64,000 nt of DNA from Bacillus sp. ISL-41 (lineage in GTDB: Bacteria > Bacillota > Bacilli > Bacillales > Cytobacillaceae), in the NCBI RefSeq assembly GCF_018613235.1, contig NZ_JAGGQP010000016.1:124001-188000 (forward strand). Direction: 5' to 3'. This document shows positions 16,476-25,632 of this stretch, one piece after another. The number at the start of each line of letters is the position of its first letter. Within the stretch, counting starts at the first letter, position 1. Below the pieces are notes generated by a model that saw only the letters and a program-made list of their open reading frames with translations, made no database searches and was not told the origin of the DNA. The translations under genes and the position numbers were made by a program.

Positions 16476-17188
16476 TCATTGACTACCTCGAACTTGTAGC
16501 CAACACCCCAGACTGTCACAATCATCTTTGCTGCCTGTTCAGATACTTTGTTCAGCTTTTCGCGCAATCTTTTAACATGAGTATCTACCGTACGCAAATC
16601 GCCGAAAAATTCATAATGCCAAACTTCCTTCAATAATTGCTCGCGATCAAAAACCTTATCAGGGGCTTTCGCAAGGAAGTAGAGCAATTCATATTCCTTA
16701 GGCGTCAGGCTGACTTCTTTGCCATCAGCTAAAACCCTATGGGCATCATTATCAATGGTTAAATGAGGGAAAACAATCACGTCTTTTGCAGTCGTCTCAG
16801 TCTGCAGGTAACTTGTGCTCGATGAGCGTCGAAGCATTGCTTTTACGCGCAGCACAACTTCACGAGGGCTGAACGGTTTAACGATGTAATCATCAGTCCC
16901 TACCTCGAAGCCTTGTACCCTGTTCACTTCCTCACCTTTCGCGGTAAGCATGATCACAGGTGTTGACTTCTTTTCACGAAGGTCACGGCAAACCTCGATT
17001 CCGTCTTTCCCAGGCATCATCAAATCTAGAAGGATTACGTCATAATCGTTGGCAAGCGATTTTGCCAGCGCTTCATTTCCATCTTCGGCTTCATCAATTA
17101 TATAATTCTCTCTTTCAAGATACATCTTCAATAATCGTCTGATTCTTTCTTCATCATCCACTACTAAAATCTTCACGTCTTTTTCCAT
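16472..17188 (-). CDS. resD: Response regulator ResD
   Basis: 238 residues, OmpR/PhoB type. The receiver domain has the acidic pair D11/D12, phospho-acceptor D55 in VILLDLMMPGKDG, and Lys in YIVKPFSPREV; the C-terminal winged helix includes LTPKEYELLYFLAK and RTVDTHVKRLREKL. It activates resA, cytochrome caa3 and nitrate/anaerobic respiration genes. Preceded by a terminator that separates it from resC, so it is probably served both by read-through and by its own promoter, as in B. subtilis. Confidence 0.97.
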   Translation of the reverse strand: MEKDVKILVVDDEERIRRLLKMYLERENYIIDEAEDGNEALAKSLANDYDVILLDLMMPGKDGIEVCRDLREKKSTPVIMLTAKGEEVNRVQGFEVGTDDYIVKPFSPREVVLRVKAMLRRSSSTSYLQTETTAKDVIVFPHLTIDNDAHRVLADGKEVSLTPKEYELLYFLAKAPDKVFDREQLLKEVWHYEFFGDLRTVDTHVKRLREKLNKVSEQAAKMIVTVWGVGYKFEVVNE

Positions 17189-17247
17189 AAGGTATATCCC
17201 TCCCTGCGATTATTTTACATAAACATGCGTCTACTTGCCATGATTTT

Positions 17248-17280
17248 TTAAAAAAGGCCTTCACTTAAGACAGTGAAGGC
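17248..17280 (-). terminator. terminator between resC and resD
   Basis: GCCTTCACT pairs with AGTGAAGGC around a 6-base loop, followed by CTTTTTT on the minus strand. It probably lowers resDE transcription relative to resABC. Confidence 0.9.
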
Positions 17281-17300
17281 AGTCATAAAATTGACACAAA

Positions 17301-18488
17301 TTAGGAACCTGCATAAGAATGCAGACCTGCAATTACAAGGTTAACTGCTACCAGGTTGAACATGATAATGATAAAACCAATGACCGCAAGCCATGCGGAT
17401 TTTTCTCCATGCCACCCTTTTGAAAGGCGCAGATGCAGGAAGGCCGCATAGAAAAGCCAGGTTATCAATGCCCAAACTTCCTTTGGGTCCCAGCCCCAGA
17501 AGCGAGTCCAGGCAATCTGAGCCCAGATCATCGCAAAAATCAGTCCGCCAAGCGTGAATACCGGGAAGCCGATCAATACAGAACGATAGCCAATCTCATC
17601 AACGAGATCCATATTGATGTTCTTCGTCCATGGCTGCAATGCCGCAGCAATTCGCTTCCGCAGGATGAGTCTTAGTAATACATATAATACTATACCCGCT
17701 GCGAGCGACCAAATAACAGTATTCAGCTTCTTTGCACTGATGATTGCAGGTGTCTCGAATAATGGTTTAAAACGGTCTTTATCAGTCAGCTCAAATTGAT
17801 GCGGTCCCACTAAAGCTGGAATTGTATATTCCTCTGTGGCAGGCTGGCCATCCTTGTTGATATAGTTAAAATTCGCTGTATAATCTGTTGCTGCGAAGAA
17901 ACTTGAAACAAACACGAAGCCAAGCGTGCTGATCAAGCCAAACAAGACAACTTCAAGCCATAATGTACTTTTTGTTTTCTTCGTCTGGTCAACACTTTTA
18001 ACGAGATAAATCAAACCAGCAGCAAAACTGATCGCCAGGATTGCTTGTCCGATCGCTGTCGTCGTTACGTGAATATGGAGCCAGTAGCTTTGAAGCGCCG
18101 GAATCAATGGAGTGACTTCCCTTGGGAACATGCTTCCATAGGCGATGATCAAAGCAGCCACAGGCAATGTGAACAGTCCCAGCAATGGAGTTTTATACAT
18201 GAAATAAATGAAGATAAATGCTCCTACCAATGACATGCCGAAGAATGTCGTAAATTCAAACAGGTTGCTGACCGGTGCGTGACCGGAAGCAATCCATCTT
18301 AAGATAAAAAATGTCAATTGGGAAAGGAAACCCGCAATAGTTACAATGACTCCAATATTCGCCCATTTATTTGGGGCATTTTTTTTATCAGCATGCCTTT
18401 TATCCTTAATAGCTCCCCCGAAAAACAAGATGCCGACTAGATAGAGGATAAACGCTGCAAACAGAAAATTAGAACTCAACTCAACCAT
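17301..18488 (-). CDS. resC: Cytochrome c biogenesis protein ResC (CcsA family)
   Basis: 395 residues with about eight or more membrane spans. It contains the Trp-rich heme-handling WWD-type region ([17 protein letters not shown], about residues 330-346) and flanking conserved histidines ([21 protein letters not shown]). With ResB it forms the System II complex that carries heme across the membrane and attaches it to apocytochrome c. Spaced 12 bases after resB in the resABC operon. Confidence 0.95.
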   Translation of the reverse strand: MVELSSNFLFAAFILYLVGILFFGGAIKDKRHADKKNAPNKWANIGVIVTIAGFLSQLTFFILRWIASGHAPVSNLFEFTTFFGMSLVGAFIFIYFMYKTPLLGLFTLPVAALIIAYGSMFPREVTPLIPALQSYWLHIHVTTTAIGQAILAISFAAGLIYLVKSVDQTKKTKSTLWLEVVLFGLISTLGFVFVSSFFAATDYTANFNYINKDGQPATEEYTIPALVGPHQFELTDKDRFKPLFETPAIISAKKLNTVIWSLAAGIVLYVLLRLILRKRIAAALQPWTKNINMDLVDEIGYRSVLIGFPVFTLGGLIFAMIWAQIAWTRFWGWDPKEVWALITWLFYAAFLHLRLSKGWHGEKSAWLAVIGFIIIMFNLVAVNLVIAGLHSYAGS

Positions 18489-18500
18489 TATTTTCCCTCC

Positions 18501-20126
18501 TTACTCCTTCTTTTCTTCTGCCACCTGGTCCTCAGGAGCCTCTATTCCGGAATCGGAAAAGACTTCTTCTAGCTCTCTTTTTAAACCATGCCAGTTTTTA
18601 TTTGTATGTGCCGCAGTCCATACCTGGTTATTTATTCTTCTTAACCATACACGTCGATGGTTCCAATATGCCCCCTGGATGACACCAATCATGAATATTA
18701 ATCCACCAAGACCAATGATCCAAAGGGTATGGTCTTTTCTGACAGTAAGGGCCGTTACATTCTTCGTTTCAATCCCTGCGAATGTCATCTTGTAGTCATT
18801 TTCACCCAAAGGCTCGAGATTCTGCCTGATGGCTACGAAACTGACTTCACCTTCTGTATTCTCAGGAGAGAACATTTTAAAAATAAAAGCAGGGTTATTG
18901 GGAATTCGGGACTTCGTTGCCGGTTCCCCATCTTCATTGAACTCAAAATCCGGGAAATAGCTCATCACTTCGACTTTGTACCCATTTCCTAAATCGTACT
19001 TCATTTCTGGGTCATATAAGTCTACAGTCACATCACCAAACATTTTCCCTGTCTCTTTATTTTCGAGTGTAAAAGCCATTTTGCTCATTTCATCAAGTTT
19101 GTAATCGACCTGGTACAAGGCAAAGCCATCGATTTTCAGAGGCTTGTTCACCTGGATAGCCTGGTCACGAATCTTTTCAAGCTCAGGTTTTTCACCCGGG
19201 ACAATTTCTCCCTGTCTCTTGTATAAAGTAGCGTCAGTCTGATAGTTTTTAACTACAGTTCCTGCTTTGTTGATTGCATCCTGAAAGACTTCCTCATCTT
19301 TATCTTTATCATAGACTTCGAAGATAAATTGATTGTTTTCAAGATAATAGCGGCCTTCTGTGCCAGGAATTGCTTTTGTTTCGCCTTCCCTCAGCCACAG
19401 GATTTCATCCACGTACATTCCAGGAACGAATCTGAGCATGCCGCCAATCAAAAAGATAATCAAGCCTAGGTGGTTTACATATGGGCCCCAGCGTGAAAAA
19501 CGGTTTTTTTCGGCGAGGATATCGCCATTTTCCTCGCGCAGCTTATAGCGTTTTTTCGTCAGATTTTCCTTGATTTTTCCTAATGCTTCATCTGTTAGGA
19601 CCGCATCTGAAGCGCTGAACATTCTCTGGCGCTTCAAAAAGCTCTCATGTCTTGAAACCCTTTGGTTTTTCAATGACCTGTATAAGGGAACCACCCTGTC
19701 AAGGCTTGCGATAACAAGTGATATACCTAAAGCTGCGATCAAAAGCAGATACCACCAGGAACTGTAGAGGTTGTGGAAGCCAAGATCATAGTAAAGCTTT
19801 CCCATCCAACCGTATTGCTCTTCATAGTATTCCCATGGAGGCATGACGGGCGGAATGTACATTTCCTGTGGAAAAATCGTTCCTAAAGAAGATGCAATTA
19901 AGAGGATGACGATTAGCCAAACCCCAACTTTCACTGAAGAAAAGAAATTCCAGATTTTATCGATGAATGTCTTGTTATAGGTTTGTGATCGGCGCGCACT
20001 TCCTTCATAGCGCATATCAACGAGCTGCTTTTCTTTCTCTTTTTCTTCCAGCACTCTTCCGCAAGATTCACATAGGATCGTTCCCTGCGGATTTACATGG
20101 CCGCACTCACATTTTACTTCGTTCAT
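18501..20126 (-). CDS. resB: Cytochrome c biogenesis protein ResB (CcsB/Ccs1 family)
   Basis: 541 residues. A short N-terminal zinc ribbon (CECGHVNPQGTILCESCG) precedes three closely spaced membrane spans (about 65-85, 120-140 and 210-230), a large extracytoplasmic domain, and a final span near residue 470 with a following WNHRRVW. It is the partner of ResC in System II heme ligation, membrane-bound and acting outside. Lies between resA and resC in an operon. Length matches the B. subtilis protein. Confidence 0.95.
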   Translation of the reverse strand: MNEVKCECGHVNPQGTILCESCGRVLEEKEKEKQLVDMRYEGSARRSQTYNKTFIDKIWNFFSSVKVGVWLIVILLIASSLGTIFPQEMYIPPVMPPWEYYEEQYGWMGKLYYDLGFHNLYSSWWYLLLIAALGISLVIASLDRVVPLYRSLKNQRVSRHESFLKRQRMFSASDAVLTDEALGKIKENLTKKRYKLREENGDILAEKNRFSRWGPYVNHLGLIIFLIGGMLRFVPGMYVDEILWLREGETKAIPGTEGRYYLENNQFIFEVYDKDKDEEVFQDAINKAGTVVKNYQTDATLYKRQGEIVPGEKPELEKIRDQAIQVNKPLKIDGFALYQVDYKLDEMSKMAFTLENKETGKMFGDVTVDLYDPEMKYDLGNGYKVEVMSYFPDFEFNEDGEPATKSRIPNNPAFIFKMFSPENTEGEVSFVAIRQNLEPLGENDYKMTFAGIETKNVTALTVRKDHTLWIIGLGGLIFMIGVIQGAYWNHRRVWLRRINNQVWTAAHTNKNWHGLKRELEEVFSDSGIEAPEDQVAEEKKE

Positions 20127-20154
20127 AGTAAAAACTCCCTGTTCCCCTTACTTT

Positions 20155-20676
20155 TTAAGGTTTAATCTGTTCCATGAATTCACGGACTGTTTCTTCAGAT
20201 AATTCCCCAGTATGGCTTTTTACGACATTTCCTTCTTTATCAATCAAGAAGGTTATTGGCAACGGGTTGATTCCATACGCTGCCTGTACTGGTCCCTCGT
20301 CGATCAGAACTGGAAAAGTCATGCCTTTTCGCTCAATAAACCTATTAACGGCAAGTTCTGATTCACCGGAGTCAATTGCCAGCACCTGGACACCCTGATC
20401 CTTGAACTGCTGGTACTGATTTTCGATATAAGGCATCTCCCGCTCGCATGGCTTGCACCATGTTGCCCAAAAATTAAGGAAAACTCCTTGCCCTTTATAA
20501 TCAGAAAGCCTGTGTTTATTCCCTTCCATATCAACAAGGACAAAATCAGGAGCAGGTTTTCCAATCACAATCTTCTGGTTTTTATCTTTATTCATGTTAG
20601 CGTACAAAGTATAGCCAACTGCCAGAGCCATAACCGCGAGAATAATTGTTCTAGTGATTAGACGTTTATTTTTCAT
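20155..20676 (-). CDS. resA: Thiol-disulfide oxidoreductase ResA
   Basis: 173 residues. An N-terminal signal anchor (about 6-25) and a thioredoxin fold with active site C74-K-P-C77 and the neighbouring Glu80 characteristic of ResA. It reduces the CXXCH cysteines of apocytochrome c on the outer face so heme can be attached. The ATG at 20676 follows GGGAGG; a GTG 15 bases upstream would overlap that site. First gene of resABC. Confidence 0.95.
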   Translation of the reverse strand: MKNKRLITRTIILAVMALAVGYTLYANMNKDKNQKIVIGKPAPDFVLVDMEGNKHRLSDYKGQGVFLNFWATWCKPCEREMPYIENQYQQFKDQGVQVLAIDSGESELAVNRFIERKGMTFPVLIDEGPVQAAYGINPLPITFLIDKEGNVVKSHTGELSEETVREFMEQIKP

Positions 20677-20705
20677 TCCTAAACCTCCCACCGTATTTCT
20701 CCCTC

Positions 20706-20734
20706 ATTATAACATTCTAACTACATCCATGTTA
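20706..20734 (-). promoter_or_regulatory. candidate promoter of resABC
   Basis: A consensus TATAAT -10 with a 17-base spacer from a weak TAACAT -35, about 30 bases upstream of resA. A weak -35 suits an activator-dependent (ResD-controlled) promoter; the activator site itself was not identified. Confidence 0.45.
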
Positions 20735-20740
20735 GTAAGT

Positions 20741-21466
20741 CTAAGACTTTTTCATAGCCAGGACACGGAGCTGTTTCACTTCATGATGTGTAAGCTCCCT
20801 GATTTCCCCCGTCCGTAAGCCATTTAGCGTCAGGAATCCATACTTTTCCCTTTTCAGCTTTAATACCGGGTGCCCGATTGCGTCGAACATCCTTCTGACC
20901 TGCCGATTACGGCCCTCGTGGATGGTTATTTCAACAATGGCGGAATCTTTCTTTTTATCAACACTCAGCAATTTTGTCCTCGCCGGCGCAGTTTTCCCAT
21001 CCTCCAGCATGACTCCTCTAGCCAGGCTTGTCAGCTTTTCCTTTGAAGGGATTCCTTTAACCTTTGCAACATACACCTTATCAATTTCATTGCTTGGGTG
21101 CATGAGCAGATTCGCGAATTCTCCATCATTCGTCAACAATAGCAGCCCTGATGTATCATAATCCAGCCGCCCTACAGGATAGATGCGCTGCTCGATTGTC
21201 TGGAAAAAATCCGTAACCACTTTGCGCCCTTTATCATCCTGTACACTCGAAATAACACCGCGGGGTTTATAAAACAGGAAATATACCGGTTCTTCCCCCT
21301 CGATCTGGACTCCATCCACTTCGACTCTGTCAGATGAAGTCACCTTCCGGCCAAGTTCTTTGACAACACTGCCATTTACCTTGACCCTTCCTTCGAGGAT
21401 CATTTCCTCAGCTTTTCGTCTCGATGCTATTCCTGCATGAGCAATCACTTTTTGCAGTCTTTCCAT
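20741..21466 (-). CDS. rluB: 23S rRNA pseudouridine synthase RluB
   Basis: 241 residues. An N-terminal S4 RNA-binding domain (MERLQKVIAHAGIASRRKAE) is followed by the RsuA/RluB catalytic domain, with catalytic Asp in VGRLDYDTSGLLLLTNDG and the late EGRNRQVRRMF motif. It makes pseudouridine in 23S rRNA. The ATG at 21466 follows TAGGAG; the GTG at 21475 overlaps that site. It lies just upstream of resA, as ypuL in B. subtilis. Confidence 0.93.
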   Translation of the reverse strand: MERLQKVIAHAGIASRRKAEEMILEGRVKVNGSVVKELGRKVTSSDRVEVDGVQIEGEEPVYFLFYKPRGVISSVQDDKGRKVVTDFFQTIEQRIYPVGRLDYDTSGLLLLTNDGEFANLLMHPSNEIDKVYVAKVKGIPSKEKLTSLARGVMLEDGKTAPARTKLLSVDKKKDSAIVEITIHEGRNRQVRRMFDAIGHPVLKLKREKYGFLTLNGLRTGEIRELTHHEVKQLRVLAMKKS

Positions 21467-21739
21467 TAAGGTCACTCCTAGTTAATATCAATTACCTATG
21501 GTTAATATTAATATCTAATCCATCCTTATGAATTATGACATAACTCTCGCTGTTTTCAAAGTAAGCAATGGTGTAAAAAGCGAAAAATAAATAGGGAATG
21601 TTAATTGTTTTTTAACATTGTTTCGTTACGCTCTCCTGCTAAACGGATGTTTTTCTTATATAATAATGTTTTTCTGTCCATTAGAATAGGCTCTATTATT
21701 ATTCAGTGTTGATATTCTTGTAGGCATGAGAATTCATTC

Positions 21740-21855
21740 GCGGATAATTTCCGGCTATTGTATATAGAGGGTGATTGAACGGCAGAAATAAGTGGAGATA
21801 TTCCGGTTAATTGCTTTAAATAGGATAAATTCCAACGATTTGAATGAAATAGACG
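21740..21855. repeat. possible degenerate 52-bp repeat, array D
   Basis: GCGGATAATTTCCGGCTATT (21740) and GTGGAGATATTCCGGTTAAT (21792) are imperfect copies exactly 52 bases apart, each with TTCCGG followed by TTAAT-like sequence. They lie in the 510-base gap between rluB and spmB, which otherwise holds only AT-rich sequence and a terminator. Only two units are recognisable. Confidence 0.5.
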
Positions 21856-21892
21856 GAAAAACGACCCTTATTTTTAATGAAATAAGGGTCGT
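21855..21892 (-). terminator. terminator of dacB-spmA-spmB
   Basis: ACGACCCTTATTT pairs perfectly with AAATAAGGGTCGT around a 6-base loop; on the minus strand it is followed by TTTTTCC. Confidence 0.85.
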
Positions 21893-21977
21893 TACCAATT
21901 TAAACGGAATATTTCAGTTTATTGTCCCACACTATGAAACAAACTTTCAGTTATCGTACCCGCTTAAGGTATCTTCT

Positions 21978-22511
21978 TTATTTTGAGAACATGAACGTGA
22001 CTACGATAATAGCTGTTATGATGGCAACTGCGTCAGCAAGGAGACCGACTTTGAGTGCGTCTCCCATTTTTTTAATCCCGACGGCTCCGAAATAAACGGT
22101 GAGGACATAGAACGTAGTGTCCGTACTTCCCTGAAGGGTGGCTGCAAGAGTTCCGATAAAAGAATCAGGCCCATGGACACCAATCAGGTCGCTGGTAATT
22201 CCGAGTGCCGCTGTACCAGAGATCGGCCTGATCAGCGCAAGCGGAACTATTTCTGCCGGTATCCCCACCATCTCAAGTCCAGGCCGCATCCAATTCACCA
22301 TGACATCAAGTGCGCCTGACGCCCTGAAAACCGCAATGGCGACCATCATCCCCACCAGGAAGGGCATGATGGAAACAGCCATTTTGATCCCTTCTTTGCC
22401 GCCTTCTACAAAGCTTTCATATGTGGGAACTTTTTTATACGTGCCATAAATCAAGATAAAAGCGATCAAAACAGGGATGAACCATAGTGATATCGCAGAT
22501 ACAATTTCCAT
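21978..22511 (-). CDS. spmB: Spore maturation protein SpmB
   Basis: 177 residues, nucleoside-recognition (Gate) domain membrane protein with four or five spans; the conserved region RPISGTAALGITSDLIGVHG lies mid-protein. With SpmA it is needed for normal core dehydration of spores, affecting heat resistance. It follows spmA after 6 bases and closes the dacB-spmA-spmB mother-cell operon, as in B. subtilis. Confidence 0.94.
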   Translation of the reverse strand: MEIVSAISLWFIPVLIAFILIYGTYKKVPTYESFVEGGKEGIKMAVSIMPFLVGMMVAIAVFRASGALDVMVNWMRPGLEMVGIPAEIVPLALIRPISGTAALGITSDLIGVHGPDSFIGTLAATLQGSTDTTFYVLTVYFGAVGIKKMGDALKVGLLADAVAIITAIIVVTFMFSK

Positions 22512-22517
22512 TTTGAT

Positions 22518-23105
22518 TTACCCCTTCTTGCTTCTTCTATAGTAAAAGAAACGGTCTATTAATATCGCTGCAAAAGCAGAGACAGCAGTTGCCACAAGAG
22601 TCGGCCCAACTATATCTGTCGGGTTGGCGGAATCATAATTCATCCTTATCGCGATAACAGTGGTTGGAATGAGGGTGATGCTTGCTGTGTTGATCGCAAG
22701 GAAAGTGATCATCGACCTGCTGGCTTCGTTTTTCCCATCATTCAACTTCTTTAGTTCTTCCATTGCCTTGATTCCCAGAGGTGTAGCAGCATTCCCAAGC
22801 CCAAACATATTCGCAATCATATTCGACAGTATGTAGCCCATCGCCGGGTGGCTGGCTGGGACTTCGGGAAACAACTTTGAAATCAAAGGCTTAAATAAAG
22901 ATGAAAGCTTTGATAAAAGTCCAGAATCTTCCGCAATCCTCATCATCCCGAGCCAAAAAACAAGGATGCTGATCAATCCGATACTAAGTGTGATTGCTTC
23001 CTTAGCACCCGTAAAAACAGCCTCGTTCACCTCAGCCATTGTGCCATTCACCATCGCAAAGCCAAGGCCAATTAAGATCATTACCACCCAGATATAGTTA
23101 ACCAT
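22518..23105 (-). CDS. spmA: Spore maturation protein SpmA
   Basis: 195 residues, membrane protein with the Gate domain pattern (LSIGLISILVFWLGMMRIAE; SNMIANMFGLGNAATPLGIK; FLAINTASITLIPTTVIAIR). Works with SpmB and the DacB carboxypeptidase in late spore-core dehydration. Its ATG lies inside the dacB stop region (8-base overlap), so the two are translationally coupled. Confidence 0.95.
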   Translation of the reverse strand: MVNYIWVVMILIGLGFAMVNGTMAEVNEAVFTGAKEAITLSIGLISILVFWLGMMRIAEDSGLLSKLSSLFKPLISKLFPEVPASHPAMGYILSNMIANMFGLGNAATPLGIKAMEELKKLNDGKNEASRSMITFLAINTASITLIPTTVIAIRMNYDSANPTDIVGPTLVATAVSAFAAILIDRFFYYRRSKKG

Positions 23106-24234
23106 GATCCTGGACCCCTGCTATTGAGGTAAAAATATTTTTAAAAAGGTCGAAGAAGGAGTTTTTCTCTTTTTCCTCCACTTGGTAATAAACAGGTAAA
23201 CTTGCAATCTGTTTACCATCTATAAAGACATTTGCCCGGCCTGCGATAGGAGTTCGAGTGTCCTCTCCGACTGGTGCCGCTTTTTTCAATCTATATTCCA
23301 CTTTGACCAGGTCCTCTTCTTCTGAAGTGAGCGGGTATACAAATGAATGGTCCAGATAAACTTTATTTTTATAATCCGAACCCTTTATCCCTTTCACTTT
23401 ACCTTTAGAAAGAATTTCCACGATGTCATAATTTGAAAATGCCGTTTCAAACATCTGGATGTGGTCATTCCAATCGTCAGGCGCATTGAGAGTGACTGCG
23501 ATTAACTCAAAATCATCCTTTTGGGCGGTTGAGACCAAAGTTCTTTTCGCCCGTTTTGTATAACCAGTCTTTCCACCGGTGCTATATTTATATTTCTCTG
23601 TCAGAAGGCGGTTCTTATTTTTCCATACCCTGTCCCATGTTTCTGTTGGATTAGGAGCCCTGTGAATTTTTGTACCGGAAATCTCCTTATAAACCTCATT
23701 TTCCATTGCATACCGTGTAAGAAGAGCCATGTCATATGCTGTGGAAATGTGGTCCTCATGGTCATCCAACCCGTGGGGATTGGAGAAATGGGTATTTTCC
23801 ATACCGATTTGCTGCGCTTTTTCGTTCATCAAGTAAGCAAATCCATCCAGACTGCCGCCAACATATTCCGCGATTGCAACAGCAGCATCATTACCCGATC
23901 TCAGCATCAAACCATACACTAGATCCTCCAGCCTGATCTTTTCTCCCGGCTTCAAGTAAATGGAAGATCCTTCAGCACGAACAGCATTCTCGCTCACTTT
24001 CACCTTTTCATCCAATTTACCAGATTCTATCGCAAGAATGGCAGTCATGATTTTAGTGATACTGGCAATCCTGCTTACTCTGTGCGCATCTTTCTCAAAT
24101 AACACCCTGCCAGATTCCTGTTCTATCAAAATAGCGCTTCGGGCACTTACCGACACAGAAGCCTGCGCTGTTTGAGGAATGCTGTAGATCAACAGAGTGA
24201 CAATTAACAATAACTTCATCCCAATCCTTTTCAT
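23098..24234 (-). CDS. dacB: Sporulation D-alanyl-D-alanine carboxypeptidase DacB (PBP5*)
   Basis: 378 residues. Signal peptide (1-26, ending near QTAQA), then a class S11 carboxypeptidase with S58-I-T-K61, the SGN motif in LRSGNDAAVA and KTG in GGKTGYTK, and a C-terminal beta domain. It trims cortex peptidoglycan stem peptides in the mother cell, setting cross-linking. The ATG at 24234 is chosen because it follows GAGGG and gives a normal signal peptide; a 46-codon upstream extension is unlikely. Confidence 0.94.
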   Translation of the reverse strand: MKRIGMKLLLIVTLLIYSIPQTAQASVSVSARSAILIEQESGRVLFEKDAHRVSRIASITKIMTAILAIESGKLDEKVKVSENAVRAEGSSIYLKPGEKIRLEDLVYGLMLRSGNDAAVAIAEYVGGSLDGFAYLMNEKAQQIGMENTHFSNPHGLDDHEDHISTAYDMALLTRYAMENEVYKEISGTKIHRAPNPTETWDRVWKNKNRLLTEKYKYSTGGKTGYTKRAKRTLVSTAQKDDFELIAVTLNAPDDWNDHIQMFETAFSNYDIVEILSKGKVKGIKGSDYKNKVYLDHSFVYPLTSEEEDLVKVEYRLKKAAPVGEDTRTPIAGRANVFIDGKQIASLPVYYQVEEKEKNSFFDLFKNIFTSIAGVQDHG

Positions 24235-24268
24235 TGACAGACCCTCGTCTCCTTTGGCAGTTTGTACA

Positions 24269-24297
24269 AGTTTATGCAGGACAAGGAGTGTTATGAC
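24269..24297 (-). promoter_or_regulatory. candidate SigE promoter of dacB
   Basis: On the minus strand GTCATAA, 14 bases, CATAAACT, close to the SigE pattern and similar to the candidate upstream of spoIIM. dacB is SigE-dependent in B. subtilis. Confidence 0.55.
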
Positions 24298-24370
24298 ACA
24301 AATTGGAGGACGAGAACAGCGGCGAGTTGAATATTTCCCTGAATTTGAGCAAGCCAGACAGCCAATTTCC

Positions 24371-24407
24371 AAATAAAAAGGGAACAGCCAGTTAAATAGC
24401 TGTTCCC
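24371..24407 (-). terminator. ypuI terminator
   Basis: GGGAACAGC pairs with GCTGTTCCC around a 10-base loop, followed by TTTTTATTT on the minus strand. Confidence 0.85.
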
Positions 24408-24417
24408 GTGGTAATCA

Positions 24418-24906
24418 TTATCTTGATTGAAGCATTTTTGTCCGATAATCTGTTTCGTAATATTCAAGTTCTTCGCGGGCTCTCTGAAAACCACTTTCAA
24501 GGCTGACCATAAGTTCGTTTAATTCAGCCGGCACTTGCTGCCTGAACTTGATTGCATTTTTTCCAGTATAAGCAGCTCTGCTGTCCTCATACCATGCATC
24601 GTTTTTAGGAGAGAAGAATTCTTCAATGCACTGATAGTAGATTCGGTAGAGCGTCTTCTCAGCTGCCGGCTTTGAAAAGACTTCTGCCTGCAGAATCACC
24701 CTGCACGCATCCAGGCCTTCATCACAGTATACAGCAAGCTTTCGAAGGCTTGAAAGAATCGTTTTATTGTATTCTTCATCTGATGGCTGCCCTTGTTTTA
24801 GTTTTTCAAGGGTTGTTTGATTCAGGTAGTTCTCCAGCTTCATTACGGTATCCGCCAGAAATCCCCTTACTTCCTCGATTTGTGTTTTTACGATTGTATT
24901 TCCCAA
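24418..24906 (-). CDS. ypuI: YpuI-like conserved protein (DUF3907)
   Basis: 162 residues, soluble and mainly helical, rich in Glu and Lys (TQIEEVRGFLADTVMKLENY; GFQRAREELEYYETDYRTK). It sits between dacB and the scpAB genes as YpuI does in B. subtilis. A TTG at 24906 is taken as the start because a GGGGGTG site precedes it and the conserved GNTIVKTQ begins there; an open frame extends 96 bases upstream without another good start. Function unknown. Confidence 0.75.
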   Translation of the reverse strand: MGNTIVKTQIEEVRGFLADTVMKLENYLNQTTLEKLKQGQPSDEEYNKTILSSLRKLAVYCDEGLDACRVILQAEVFSKPAAEKTLYRIYYQCIEEFFSPKNDAWYEDSRAAYTGKNAIKFRQQVPAELNELMVSLESGFQRAREELEYYETDYRTKMLQSR

Positions 24907-25067
24907 ATTGACACCCCCACTGGATTTTAACCATTTCACCTTCGACGTTGCTTCTTTGCGACGGACTTTCCTAGTCGATTCAATTCTGGAATTGGGTTTC
25001 ATTAAAGTGAATTCCCGCGACCACGAATCTTAAAAGTCTGAGAGTAAAGACAACAAAGTTAACGAAA

Positions 25068-25487
25068 CTATATCGGCTGGATAATATAATCCAAGGGAGA
25101 GCGCACTTCAAAGCTGCCTTTTTGCTCGATGCCTTCGTATATCCCAGGTACCTTGCTATAATCCAGACCTTTGAAAATATCCGCGAACTCTCTCTGTTCA
25201 TTTATATATACCCTTTTACGATGGCGATATCCCGGATTTTTCAATAAGGCAGCTAATGCCACCAAATCCCTCATATATACTTCCTTGCTTCCGGTGTTGA
25301 AGATTGGATCCTGTTCAAATGGAGTGACACTTCCAGCTAACTCATCAAAATACCTCACATAAAGGACATGCAGGGTTTTCTCCTTGCCTTCTTCCACAAA
25401 TGTTACTTCGCTTCGGTTGAAAAAATCCTCCGAGGTGTTTGATTTTTCTTTTTCAAGTTCATAACCAATACATTGCTTTATAAGCAT
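25068..25487 (-). CDS. Uncharacterised protein between ypuI and scpB
   Basis: 139 residues that I do not recognise. The protein is soluble with mixed charge, no signal peptide and one or two beta-rich stretches (KTLHVLYVRYFDELAGSV; GSFEVRSPLDYIIQP). The ATG at 25487 follows GGGAGG. It has its own ribosome site and a gap of about 145 bases to scpB, so it may be separately transcribed. No counterpart occurs at this spot in B. subtilis as I recall that map, which makes it a possible lineage-specific insertion. Confidence 0.7.
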   Translation of the reverse strand: MLIKQCIGYELEKEKSNTSEDFFNRSEVTFVEEGKEKTLHVLYVRYFDELAGSVTPFEQDPIFNTGSKEVYMRDLVALAALLKNPGYRHRKRVYINEQREFADIFKGLDYSKVPGIYEGIEQKGSFEVRSPLDYIIQPI

Positions 25488-25632
25488 GGTATTCCTCCCG
25501 TTGGACATTCATTCTAAAATTGTTATGTAGAAAGAAATGCTTTTGAAAGATGCCAGCATTCTGGCACTCGTCCTGCATTTCTCAAATAATTATTTTGATT
25601 TTATCATAAATTCCAAACTTTGTGCACAAAAG

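Noticed and set aside
21792-21986. 64-residue plus-strand ORF
   Set aside because: Lacks a ribosome site and covers the spmB terminator and the degenerate repeat.
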